From the NCBI RefSeq assembly GCF_000400505.1, contig NZ_CM001857.1:2590708-2654707 (forward strand): a stretch of 64,000 bases of DNA. Direction: 5' to 3'. The stretch comes from Musicola paradisiaca NCPPB 2511. GTDB lineage: Bacteria > Pseudomonadota > Gammaproteobacteria > Enterobacterales > Enterobacteriaceae. A program made the translations under genes and the position numbers. Positions within the stretch are counted from its first letter, which is position 1, and every line of letters starts with the position of its first letter. The notes beneath the pieces are model-generated. The model did no database searches. It was not told the DNA's origin and saw nothing but the letters and a program-made list of their open reading frames with translations. Positions 51,646-60,279 of the stretch are shown one piece after another.

Positions 51646-53412
51646 ATGAAAGACACCCGACAACGCGAACTGCTGCGCTGGCTCAGACAGCAAAGCAAAC
51701 TGGCGCACCGCTGGCTACGACTCTCACTGCTGCTGGGGATCATCAGCGGCCTGCTTATCGTCGCTCAGGCCTGGCTGATGGCGTCGCTGCTGCATGCGCT
51801 GATGATCGACCACACACCCCGCCCAGCGCTGACGCCCTTGTTTCTGTGGCTGGCGGCGGCTTTTATGTTGCGGGCTGCGGTCAGTTGGATGCGGGAGCGC
51901 GTCGGCTTTCGCTGCGGTCTGGCGGTACGGCGCCAGGTTCGCCGCCAGGTGCTTGACCGGCTACAGCAGTTGGGGCCGGCCTGGATTCAGGGCAAACCCG
52001 CCGGAAGCTGGGCTAGCCTGATTCTGGAACAGGTCGACAATATGCAGGACTACTACGCCCGTTACCTGCCGCAAATGTATCTGGCCGCACTGATTCCAGT
52101 GCTGATTCTGGCGGTCGTTTTCCCGGTGAACTGGGCGGCCGGGCTGATTCTGTTTCTTACCGCGCCGCTGATTCCGCTGTTTATGGCGCTGGTCGGCATG
52201 GGCGCCGCCGATGCGAACCGCCGCAATTTTCAGGCGCTGGCGCGGCTAAGCGGTCACTTTCTCGATCGGCTGCGCGGGCTGGACACACTACGGCTGTTTC
52301 ATCGCGGCCACACGGAAATCGACAGTATCCGTCAGGCTTCGGAGGATTTTCGCGGCCGGACGATGGACGTGCTGCGCATGGCGTTCTTGTCATCCGGCGT
52401 GCTGGAGTTTTTCGCGTCGGTATCCATCGCCGTGGTGGCGGTATATTTCGGTTTTTCCTACCTCGGCGAGTTGCATTTCGGCAGCTATGGCACGGCGGTG
52501 ACGCTGTTTGCAGGGTTTCTGGTACTGATCCTCGCTCCGGAGTTCTTTCAGCCGCTGCGTGATCTCGGGACTTTTTATCACGCCAAGGCCCAAGCCATCG
52601 GCGCGGCCGAAGCGCTCCACCGTTTTCTGACCACCGAAGGCGAGGCCGTCGGCAACGGCCAGACGCACTTTCACAGCGTTCAGCCGGTAGAGATTGTGGC
52701 GGAAAACCTTATGCTGCATTCGCCAACCGGCAAGACGCTGGCCGGGCCGCTCACGTTTCATCTGCAGGCCGGCCAACGTGTCGCGTTGGTGGGCACCAGC
52801 GGGTCGGGCAAGACTTCGCTGCTGAATGTGCTGCTCGGTTTCCTGCCTTACCGCGGCTCGCTGACAGTCAATGGGCAGGAGCTGAATACACTCTCCCTGA
52901 CCGCGTGGCGCAAACATTTAAGCTGGGTCGGCCAAAACCCTCATCTGCCGGCCGCCACCCTCCGGCAAAACATCACGCTGGGGCGTCCCGATATCAGCGA
53001 AACAGCGGTACAGCAGGCGCTGGAACGGGCCTGCGTGCAGGAGTTTCTCCCCCATCTGCCCCAAGGGCTGGATACCACGATCGGCGACGGCGCGGCGCGT
53101 CTGTCCGTCGGTCAGGCGCAGCGGGTAGCGGTGGCGCGTGCGTTGCTCCACCCATGCCAGCTGTTATTGCTGGATGAACCCGCCGCCAGTCTGGATGCGC
53201 ACAGCGAACAACTGGTGATGCATGCGCTCAATCAGGCGGCGTTACGGCAAACCACCCTGCTGATCACTCACCAACTGCAGGATATTCAACATTATGACGA
53301 AATCTGGGTGATGGATAACGGTCAGCTGGTGCAACGCGGTCACTTTGCTGAATTAAGCCGGACGGTAGGCCCGTTCGCCGACTTGCTGGCCCAGCGTCAT
53401 GGAGAACTGTAA
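51646..53412 (+). CDS. cydD: Heterodimeric ABC exporter subunit CydD (thiol export, cytochrome bd assembly)
   Basis: 588-residue half-transporter: six transmembrane helices in the first ~320 residues, then a nucleotide-binding domain with Walker A GTSGSGKTS, signature LSVGQAQRVAVARALL, Walker B LLLLDEPAASLD. With CydC it is known to export cysteine and glutathione and to bind haem, and it is needed for cytochrome bd and periplasmic redox balance. The signature begins LSVGQ rather than LSGGQ, which is tolerated in this family. Its stop overlaps the cydC start (TAATG). Confidence 0.96.
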   Translation: MKDTRQRELLRWLRQQSKLAHRWLRLSLLLGIISGLLIVAQAWLMASLLHALMIDHTPRPALTPLFLWLAAAFMLRAAVSWMRERVGFRCGLAVRRQVRRQVLDRLQQLGPAWIQGKPAGSWASLILEQVDNMQDYYARYLPQMYLAALIPVLILAVVFPVNWAAGLILFLTAPLIPLFMALVGMGAADANRRNFQALARLSGHFLDRLRGLDTLRLFHRGHTEIDSIRQASEDFRGRTMDVLRMAFLSSGVLEFFASVSIAVVAVYFGFSYLGELHFGSYGTAVTLFAGFLVLILAPEFFQPLRDLGTFYHAKAQAIGAAEALHRFLTTEGEAVGNGQTHFHSVQPVEIVAENLMLHSPTGKTLAGPLTFHLQAGQRVALVGTSGSGKTSLLNVLLGFLPYRGSLTVNGQELNTLSLTAWRKHLSWVGQNPHLPAATLRQNITLGRPDISETAVQQALERACVQEFLPHLPQGLDTTIGDGAARLSVGQAQRVAVARALLHPCQLLLLDEPAASLDAHSEQLVMHALNQAALRQTTLLITHQLQDIQHYDEIWVMDNGQLVQRGHFAELSRTVGPFADLLAQRHGEL

Positions 53413-55151
53413 TGGATAAGATTCAGGTGATGCAGGCGCTTAAACCCTTTTTAGCCCTTTATCGACGTCATTTCTGGCAGCTTGGCCTGGGCATCATACT
53501 GGCGATCGTCACATTGCTGGCCAGTATCAGCCTGCTGACGCTGTCCGGCTGGTTTCTTGCCGCGTCGGCGATTGTCGGCCTGCTGGGATTGACGACGTTC
53601 AATTACATGTTGCCAGCCGCCGGCGTGCGGGGCGCGGCGATTATCCGCACCGCCAGCCGTTATTTCGAGCGCTTGGTTAGCCATGACGCTACTTTTCGGG
53701 TGTTGATGCATCTGCGGGTGTTTACCTTCAGCCGGCTCCTGCCGTTGTCCCCCGGCGGATTGAGCCAGTTTCGTCAGGCTGAATTACTTAACCGTTTGGT
53801 CGCAGACGTGGATACGCTCGATCATCTTTATCTGCGGGTAATATCCCCATTGGTCAGCGCGCTGGCCGTGATTCTGGCGATCACTTACGGCCTGAGCCTG
53901 GTTGATGGTTCGCTGGCACTGACGCTGGGCGTCATCCTGCTGGCGATGTTGCTATTACTGCCCCCCGTTTTCTATCGCGCCGGGCAGCCGATCGGCGTGG
54001 CGTTGACCGAACTGCGCGCCGATTATCGTGTTCAATTGACCACCTGGCTGCAAGGGCAAGCCGAGCTGACTATCTTTGGCGCGCTGGCTTCCTTCCGTCA
54101 GCAGTTGGATCACTGGGAAGAACGCTGGTTCGCACGTCAGGAACAGCAGGCAGGCTTGAGCGCCCTTTCCCAGGCGTTGCTGATCGGCGCCAGCGGCCTG
54201 ACCGTCACGTTGATCCTGTGGCTGGCGGCCGGCGGCGTCGGCGGCAATGCCGAGCCGGGCCCGCTAATCGCGCTGTTCGTTTTTGCGGCGTTGGCGGCGT
54301 TCGAGACACTGGCGCCGGTAGCCGGCGCGTTCCAGCATATCGGGCAGGTTGCCGCGTCTGCCGTGCGCGTCGGTCAGTTAATGACCTTGCCGCCGATGGT
54401 GACGTTCCCGGTCAATGGGCCTGACGTGTCTGGGCAAATCAACGTGACGCTAAATAATGTTGGATTCACTTATCCCGATCAGCAACAGCCGGTACTGCGT
54501 TCGGTTTCACTGACGATTGCGCCAGGTGAGCACATCGCGTTGCTCGGCCGCACCGGCTGCGGTAAATCCACACTGTTGCAATTGCTTACCCGCGCCTGGG
54601 AGTGCACCACCGGTGAAATTCTACTCAACGACGTGCCGATTCAGGATTGGCCGGAATCCCGGCTGCGCGCCATGATGAGCGTTGTGCCGCAACGTGTGCA
54701 CGTATTCAGCGCAACGCTGCGGGACAATCTGTCGCTGGCTGCACCGCACGCTGACGATGAACAGTTAAAAAACGTGCTGGTTCAGGTCGGTCTGGACAAG
54801 CTGCTGGCGGATGATGGGCTGAACGCCTGGTTAGGAGAAGGCGGTCGTCAGTTATCCGGCGGCGAACAGCGACGCCTCGCGCTGGCGCGAGCGCTACTGC
54901 ACCCCGCCCCACTGGTGCTGCTGGATGAACCGACCGAAGGGCTGGATGCGGAGACCGAGCGACGGATACTTGAATTGTTGCGACAACATTGCATCGGCAA
55001 AACCCTGATGATCATCACCCACCGTTTGAATGGGTTGGAAAGCTTCAACCGCTTATGCATTATGGACGATGGCTCCCTGCTTGAGCAGGGCGATCATTCT
55101 GGTCTGATGGCACAGCAGGGGCGCTACTGGCAGTTTCATCAACGTCTGTAG
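53412..55151 (+). CDS. cydC: Heterodimeric ABC exporter subunit CydC
   Basis: 579-residue partner of CydD: N-terminal six-helix membrane domain, then an NBD with Walker A GRTGCGKST, signature LSGGEQRRLALARALL, Walker B LVLLDEPTEGLD and switch-loop His in MIITHRL. Coupled to cydD by a one-base overlap. The stop TAG lies inside the first unit of a 15-bp tandem repeat, so the transcript carries further copies of the stop downstream. Confidence 0.96.
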   Translation: MDKIQVMQALKPFLALYRRHFWQLGLGIILAIVTLLASISLLTLSGWFLAASAIVGLLGLTTFNYMLPAAGVRGAAIIRTASRYFERLVSHDATFRVLMHLRVFTFSRLLPLSPGGLSQFRQAELLNRLVADVDTLDHLYLRVISPLVSALAVILAITYGLSLVDGSLALTLGVILLAMLLLLPPVFYRAGQPIGVALTELRADYRVQLTTWLQGQAELTIFGALASFRQQLDHWEERWFARQEQQAGLSALSQALLIGASGLTVTLILWLAAGGVGGNAEPGPLIALFVFAALAAFETLAPVAGAFQHIGQVAASAVRVGQLMTLPPMVTFPVNGPDVSGQINVTLNNVGFTYPDQQQPVLRSVSLTIAPGEHIALLGRTGCGKSTLLQLLTRAWECTTGEILLNDVPIQDWPESRLRAMMSVVPQRVHVFSATLRDNLSLAAPHADDEQLKNVLVQVGLDKLLADDGLNAWLGEGGRQLSGGEQRRLALARALLHPAPLVLLDEPTEGLDAETERRILELLRQHCIGKTLMIITHRLNGLESFNRLCIMDDGSLLEQGDHSGLMAQQGRYWQFHQRL

Positions 55152-55217
55152 CTCAGTCGTCTGTAACGCAATCGTTCGTAACTTAATCGTCCGTAGCTCA
55201 ATCGTCCGTAGCTCAAT
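55143..55217 (+). repeat. 15-bp x 5 tandem repeat containing the cydC stop codon
   Basis: Five head-to-tail copies: CGTCTGTAGCTCAGT, CGTCTGTAACGCAAT, CGTTCGTAACTTAAT, CGTCCGTAGCTCAAT, CGTCCGTAGCTCAAT. Unit length is a multiple of three, and every copy holds a stop codon (TAG or TAA) in the cydC frame. The last two copies are identical, the earlier ones divergent, so the array grew in steps. It fills most of the 96-bp gap before aat. Confidence 0.95.
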
Positions 55218-55247
55218 AGAGTCCGCAGGCTAAGTTCAGAGGTCAGT

Positions 55248-55964
55248 ATGCTGTTGCGCGAGCTTTCCCCTTTTTCGTTGCAGTTTCCAGATCCTGAAAC
55301 CGCGCTGCGCGAACCCAACGGCCTACTGGCCTACGGTGGCGATCTGTCGCCTGATCGCCTGCTCAGCGCCTATCGCCAGGGTATTTTCCCCTGGTACACG
55401 CCCGGCGACGCTATTCTGTGGTGGAGCCCCGATCCACGCGCCGTCCTGTTCCCGGAACAATTCCATTTAAGCCGCAGCATGAAGAAATTTATGCGACATA
55501 CCCGTTATCGCGTCACGCTCAACCAGTCATTTACCGAGGTCATCACTGCCTGCGCCAACGAGCGGGATGACGGCACCTGGATCAGCGACGACATTATTGA
55601 AGCCTATTTATATTTGCATCAATCCACACATGCCCACTCCGTCGAAGTCTGGGATGATGGGCAATTAGTGGGCGGCCTGTACGGCATTGCGCAAGGTAGC
55701 TTGTTCTGCGGTGAATCCATGTTCAGCCGCGCTGATAATGCCTCCAAATTTGCGTTGACGGCATTCCTGTACCATTTTGTAGGTTACGGCGGACGGCTAA
55801 TTGATTGTCAGGTGCTTAACCCCCATACCGCATCGCTGGGCGCAACAGAAATCCCCCGGCGTGATTTTCTATATCGGCTGGCGCAATACCGCACCCAGTC
55901 CCTCGGTAACGCTTGCTGGCAGCCTCAAACGCTGATCTTCCCCCCCGACACGCCATCCCGATAA
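55248..55964 (+). CDS. aat: Leucyl/phenylalanyl-tRNA-protein transferase Aat
   Basis: 238-residue cytoplasmic enzyme that adds Leu or Phe from tRNA to N-terminal Arg or Lys, making the destabilising residue recognised by ClpS. GNAT-like fold; conserved [39 protein letters not shown] and [11 protein letters not shown]. Its product feeds the clpS-clpA pair encoded 3 kb away. Follows the cydC repeat array; its own promoter is likely. Confidence 0.96.
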   Translation: MLLRELSPFSLQFPDPETALREPNGLLAYGGDLSPDRLLSAYRQGIFPWYTPGDAILWWSPDPRAVLFPEQFHLSRSMKKFMRHTRYRVTLNQSFTEVITACANERDDGTWISDDIIEAYLYLHQSTHAHSVEVWDDGQLVGGLYGIAQGSLFCGESMFSRADNASKFALTAFLYHFVGYGGRLIDCQVLNPHTASLGATEIPRRDFLYRLAQYRTQSLGNACWQPQTLIFPPDTPSR

Positions 55965-56041
55965 ATCGGCGGTGGGTGTTTACATGCCTTTACATGATGT
56001 GGGTTTTTCGGCATTATCTTGCCGGTTAAAAACTAAGGTAA

Positions 56042-56278
<237 letters not shown>

Positions 56279-56327
56279 CAGGCTCGCCATCGTGTAACGC
56301 GATTTCACGAGGATGTCCCCCTCCGCA

Positions 56328-56357
56328 GCCCTTGCCTTCGGCGAGGGCGTTTCTTTG
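56328..56357 (+). terminator. Probable infA terminator
   Basis: CCCTTGCC (56329-56336) and GGCGAGGG (56340-56347, one G-T pair) form an 8-bp stem followed by a broken T tract (GTTTCTTT), about 50 nt after infA. Confidence 0.65.
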
Positions 56358-56823
56358 GGTCGATGTTTGCATCCGGCCCGTTGTTTTTCGGTAAAAAGGG
56401 TTTCCCCCGCGCAGGTAAATCGCTTTACCGCAGACTCATGACAACGACGACACAGCAACATATAACCAGGACAATACACCGATAGCGTCTATCGTTCAGG
56501 GCAGCGGGGGTTTCTCCCTTTGCGGCGAGATGCCAATCCATTGAGTCGGATTGCTGGGGCAACATCGCGTGAGCGGCAGCGCCCCAACAGCGCCAACGCT
56601 CAACGGGCAGGCACGGGTCTCCCGCTGGAAGGTTCACGCTGCATCCAACCCTGCGATAAGAGCCGGTTTTATACCGCAAACGACAGAAAACCACCTCATC
56701 GGCTAGGTTCAATCCGACGATGACCACATTCCCCAGATTGACATCAGCGCGGCGTCGCGGCTATTGGATCGAATGTGTCATGACACCCCGCGTTCATAGC
56801 CGGCAACGTTGATAAACTGGCAG
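56358..56823. other. Gene-free stretch between infA and clpA
   Basis: About 470 bp with no supported coding region on either strand. In E. coli the serine tRNA gene serW lies between infA and clpA; I see no tRNA acceptor stem, anticodon arm or CCA end here. Nothing else recognisable. Confidence 0.6.
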
Positions 56824-56851
56824 TAAAAAAGGCATCCGCAGATGCCTTTTC
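56824..56851 (-). terminator. Terminator of clpA
   Basis: On the minus strand AAAGGCATC-TGCG-GATGCCTTTTTT: a 9-bp stem with a T run, 33 nt after the clpA stop. Confidence 0.93.
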
Positions 56852-56883
56852 ACATAGGTATTTTTTTGCCTGATGACGGAGGC

Positions 56884-59163
56884 TCAGTGCACCGCCCCTT
56901 CCGGCCGGGTTTTGTGCGCACTCAAGAAGCGATAGGTCAACATCTGAGCGGCATCGTCCAGTTCTACCTTGACGGAACCACCATCCACCAGCGAACCAAA
57001 CAGCAATTCGTTGGCCAACGGTTTTTTCAGGTTTTCCTGAATGACACGCGCCATAGGACGGGCGCCCATCGACTGATCATAGCCTTTGTCGGCCAGCCAG
57101 TTGCGCGCTTCTTCGCTCACTTCCAGCGAGACGCCCTTGGCATCCAGTTGCGCCTGCAATTCGACGATGAACTTGTCCACCACCTGCTGAATGACCTGCG
57201 GCGACAGATGGTTGAACCAGATAATGCCGTCAAGCCGGTTACGGAACTCCGGCGTGAAGACTTTCTTGATCTCTTCCATCGCATCGCTGCTATTGTCCTG
57301 CTGGATCAGGCCAATGGATTTGCGTTGGGTCTCACGCACGCCGGCATTGGTGGTCATCACGACAATAACGTTGCGGAAATCCGCCTTGCGGCCGTTATTG
57401 TCGGTCAGCGTACCGTTATCCATCACCTGCAACAGCAGATTGAAGACATCCGGATGCGCTTTCTCAATTTCATCCAGCAACAGCACCGAATGTGGATGCT
57501 TGATGACCGCATCGGTCAGCAACCCGCCCTGATCAAACCCGACGTATCCCGGAGGCGCGCCGATCAGCCGGCTGACGGTATGACGCTCCATGTACTCGGA
57601 CATATCAAAGCGCAACAACTCAATATCCAGCGCTTTGGCCAGTTGCAGCGTTACTTCGGTTTTCCCGACCCCGGTCGGACCGGCGAACAGGAACGACCCC
57701 ACCGGTTTACGCTCACTGCCAAGCCCGGCACGACTCATCTTGATGGCTTCGGTCAGGGCTTCAATCGCCGTGTCCTGTCCGAATACCAACATTTTCAGCC
57801 GGTCGTTGAGATTCTTCAGTACATCGCGATCGCTGGCGGAGACGGTTTTTTCCGGGATGCGGGCAATACGCGCCACCACGGATTCGATATCCGCCACATT
57901 GACGGTTTTTTTGCGTTTGCTGGCCGGCATCAGACGGCAACGCGCACCCGCTTCGTCAATCACGTCGATGGCTTTGTCCGGCAAATGGCGATCATTGATA
58001 TATTTCACCGCCAGTTCAACCGCGGCACGAATCGCTTTAGCGGTATAGCGGACATCGTGATGGGCTTCGTACTTCGGTTTCAACCCATTGATGATCTGTA
58101 CCGTTTCATCCACGCTGGGTTCGGTGATGTCGATTTTCTGGAAACGCCGGGCCAGCGCGCGATCCTTCTCAAAGATATTGCTGAATTCCTGATAGGTAGT
58201 CGAACCTATCACCCGAATCTTACCGCTGGACAACAGCGGCTTGATCAGGTTGGCGGCATCTACCTGACCGCCCGAAGCGGCGCCCGCGCCGATGATGGTA
58301 TGAATTTCATCGATGAACAGAATGCTGTTTTGATCCTGCTCCAGCTGCTTCAGCAGCGCCTTGAAGCGTTTTTCAAAATCACCCCGGTACTTGGTGCCGG
58401 CCAGCAGCGAACCGATATCCAGCGAATAGATACTGCAATTCGCCATGACTTCGGGTACGTCGCCCTGCACGATACGCCAGGCTAGCCCTTCGGCGATGGC
58501 GGTCTTCCCGACACCGGACTCCCCGACCAGCAATGGATTGTTCTTACGACGACGGCATAATACCTGGATGGTGCGTTCCAGCTCGCGATCGCGGCCAATC
58601 AGCGGATCGATGCCCCCTACCCGGGCAAGCTGGTTAAGGTTGGTGGTGAAGTTTTCCATACGTTCTTCGCCTCCGGCCTGCTCTTCGTTTACCGGGTTTT
58701 CCGCGCTGGCCGACGGCCCCCCGGATTCCGTTTTACGTGTACCGTGTGAAATGAAATTCACCACATCCAGCCGGCTGACGTCATGCTTGCGCAGCAGATA
58801 AGCCGCCTGCGACTCCTGCTCGCTGAAAATGGCGACCAGCACATTGGCGCCGGACACTTCGCTGCGCCCCGACGACTGAACATGAAACACCGCGCGCTGC
58901 AATACGCGCTGGAAACTCAGCGTCGGCTGGGTATCCCGCTCCGTGTCGCTTTGCGGCAGCGTCGGCGTAGTTTGTTCAATAAAGGTTTCCAACTCCTGGC
59001 GCAGCGCGGCCAAATCCACCGTACAGGCTTCCAGCGCCTCGCGTGCGGAGGGGTTACTGAGTAACGCCAGCAACAAGTGCTCCACGGTCATGAACTCATG
59101 CCGGTGCTCGCGCGCTCTGGCAAAAGCCATGTTGAGACTGAGTTCCAGTTCTTGATTGAGCAT
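56884..59163 (-). CDS. clpA: ATP-dependent Clp protease ATP-binding subunit ClpA
   Basis: 759-residue AAA+ unfoldase of the ClpAP protease. N-domain (about 1-145) that docks ClpS; D1 with Walker A GESGVGKTA and Walker B ILFIDEIH; D2 with Walker A GPTGVGKTE and Walker B LLLDEIEKAH; the IGL-type loop that binds ClpP is present as KSIGLIQQD. Starts MLNQELELSLNMAFARARE; an in-frame codon five residues upstream is less likely. Follows clpS by 29 nt. Confidence 0.97.
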   Translation of the reverse strand: MLNQELELSLNMAFARAREHRHEFMTVEHLLLALLSNPSAREALEACTVDLAALRQELETFIEQTTPTLPQSDTERDTQPTLSFQRVLQRAVFHVQSSGRSEVSGANVLVAIFSEQESQAAYLLRKHDVSRLDVVNFISHGTRKTESGGPSASAENPVNEEQAGGEERMENFTTNLNQLARVGGIDPLIGRDRELERTIQVLCRRRKNNPLLVGESGVGKTAIAEGLAWRIVQGDVPEVMANCSIYSLDIGSLLAGTKYRGDFEKRFKALLKQLEQDQNSILFIDEIHTIIGAGAASGGQVDAANLIKPLLSSGKIRVIGSTTYQEFSNIFEKDRALARRFQKIDITEPSVDETVQIINGLKPKYEAHHDVRYTAKAIRAAVELAVKYINDRHLPDKAIDVIDEAGARCRLMPASKRKKTVNVADIESVVARIARIPEKTVSASDRDVLKNLNDRLKMLVFGQDTAIEALTEAIKMSRAGLGSERKPVGSFLFAGPTGVGKTEVTLQLAKALDIELLRFDMSEYMERHTVSRLIGAPPGYVGFDQGGLLTDAVIKHPHSVLLLDEIEKAHPDVFNLLLQVMDNGTLTDNNGRKADFRNVIVVMTTNAGVRETQRKSIGLIQQDNSSDAMEEIKKVFTPEFRNRLDGIIWFNHLSPQVIQQVVDKFIVELQAQLDAKGVSLEVSEEARNWLADKGYDQSMGARPMARVIQENLKKPLANELLFGSLVDGGSVKVELDDAAQMLTYRFLSAHKTRPEGAVH

Positions 59164-59192
59164 AGGCACCTCCCCCAATAAATTGCCTTGAT

Positions 59193-59513
59193 TCAGGCCT
59201 TTTCCAGCGTACAGAGCAACGGATGCTCATTCTCTCTGGCGTAACGATTCACCTGCGCCACCTTGGTTTCAGCCACTTCCGCACTGTAAACACCACAGAT
59301 GGCTTTGCCTTGATAGTGAACCGTAAGCATCAGTTGCGTTGCACGTTCAATATCATAAGAAAAGAACTTTTGCAGAACGTCAATAACAAATTCCATTGGC
59401 GTGTAATCATCATTGTTTAGTATCACTTTATACATAGAAGGCGGCTGTAGCGCCTCCTCATGAAGATCTTTCGTCTGGCCTTCGACTTGCGGCCCTGTAT
59501 TGTGATTTGCCAT
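59193..59513 (-). CDS. clpS: ClpS, N-degron adaptor for ClpAP
   Basis: 106-residue adaptor. The N-terminal flexible arm (1-25) is needed for ClpA loading; the core [21 protein letters not shown] contains the conserved N-N-D-D-Y-T-P motif that binds N-terminal Leu, Phe, Tyr or Trp. Divergent from cspD, first gene of clpS-clpA. Confidence 0.97.
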   Translation of the reverse strand: MANHNTGPQVEGQTKDLHEEALQPPSMYKVILNNDDYTPMEFVIDVLQKFFSYDIERATQLMLTVHYQGKAICGVYSAEVAETKVAQVNRYARENEHPLLCTLEKA

Positions 59514-59738
59514 CTCTTAATCCGACCCGGTTCTTCATCTTCCGTCGACCGTCATCCGCGGTCACGCGCCTGATTTCATTGTATCATCGCCTGCAGAAGG
59601 TGTGTCCCGTAATTGCGTCGCCCGGGGCTTTCCCGCACGCCGCCGACGGCATATCTCATTAACGGCAACGTGTCGTATCAATAGCGTTATCTGTATCAAA
59701 TTTTCACAAACTTGCGACAACAGGCCCGGAAAGGGTGC
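59514..59738. other. clpS-cspD divergent gap, clpS side
   Basis: The clpS-proximal part of the 346-bp divergent gap. It contains no gene and must carry the clpS promoter, of which I see no strong match. The macAB genes that lie next to cspD in E. coli are absent from this window. Confidence 0.5.
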
Positions 59739-59766
59739 TTGACGGCCAAAGTGATTTCACTAGAGT
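59739..59766 (+). promoter_or_regulatory. Probable cspD promoter
   Basis: TTGACG (59739-59744), a 16-bp spacer and TAGAGT (59761-59766). It would give a ~85-nt leader before the cspD start. A small palindrome AGTGATTTCACT overlaps the spacer and -10. Confidence 0.6.
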
Positions 59767-59842
59767 GTGAGGTTGGATTGTTGCTGTTTTAATCAATCCG
59801 GGGTTTCCTTAACCAATTAACCTCACCTTAGAGAATACTCTA
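59767..59842 (+). other. Structured cspD leader
   Basis: GTGAGGTT (59767-59774) pairs with AACCTCAC (59819-59826), and inside it GGATTG (59775-59780) pairs with CAATCC (59794-59799). A second hairpin TAGAG-AATA-CTCTA (59829-59842) ends three bases before the GAAGGA ribosome-binding site. The leader could control translation. Confidence 0.6.
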
Positions 59843-59859
59843 GCGAAGGATGGAAATGC

Positions 59860-60081
59860 ATGGAGACGGGTACTGTTAAATGGTTCAATAATGCCAAAGG
59901 CTTTGGCTTTATTTGTCCTGAAGACGGCGGAGAAGATATCTTCGCTCACTATTCGACGATTCAGATGGATGGTTACAGGACGCTAAAAGCCGGGCAAATA
60001 GTAAAATTCACCGTGCACCAGGGGCCTAAAGGAAATCATGCCAGTCTGATCGTGCCGGTGGTCGGCGAAACGGTCGCCTGA
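59860..60081 (+). CDS. cspD: Cold shock-like protein CspD
   Basis: 73-residue OB-fold nucleic-acid-binding protein. [20 protein letters not shown] contains RNP1-like [26 protein letters not shown] is the CspD version of RNP2 and loop. E. coli CspD is made in stationary phase and starvation rather than by cold, and blocks replication. Next to clpS-clpA as in E. coli. Confidence 0.96.
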   Translation: METGTVKWFNNAKGFGFICPEDGGEDIFAHYSTIQMDGYRTLKAGQIVKFTVHQGPKGNHASLIVPVVGETVA

Positions 60082-60146
60082 ACTCACCCCACGCATTCTG
60101 GTTTTCTTTTTTAGTTCCTGATACCAGGTAAAAAACAAACACCTGT

Positions 60147-60173
60147 GCCGGCCGCCAAGCGGTCGGCATTTTT
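60147..60173 (+). terminator. Terminator of cspD
   Basis: GCCGGCCGC-CAA-GCGGTCGGC (one G-T pair) followed by ATTTTTC, 65 nt after cspD. Lies in the 198-bp gap converging on ybjD; no gene in the gap. Confidence 0.85.
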
Positions 60174-60279
60174 CTTTAACCCCCCAGCGTATTGCCCTCC
60201 CCTGTGGGGATACCGTGGCGGAACAACGTTACCGCAACGTGTCGTCAGAAAAATAACTCGGACGCGAGGCCGGCCTAGT

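Noticed and set aside
56701-56725. GGTTCAATCC, similar to a tRNA T-loop
   Set aside because: The bases around it do not pair into a T-stem and no acceptor or anticodon arm can be drawn.
56842-58485. 547-codon plus-strand frame opposite clpA
   Set aside because: Shadow of clpA; the true gene has all Clp motifs on the other strand.
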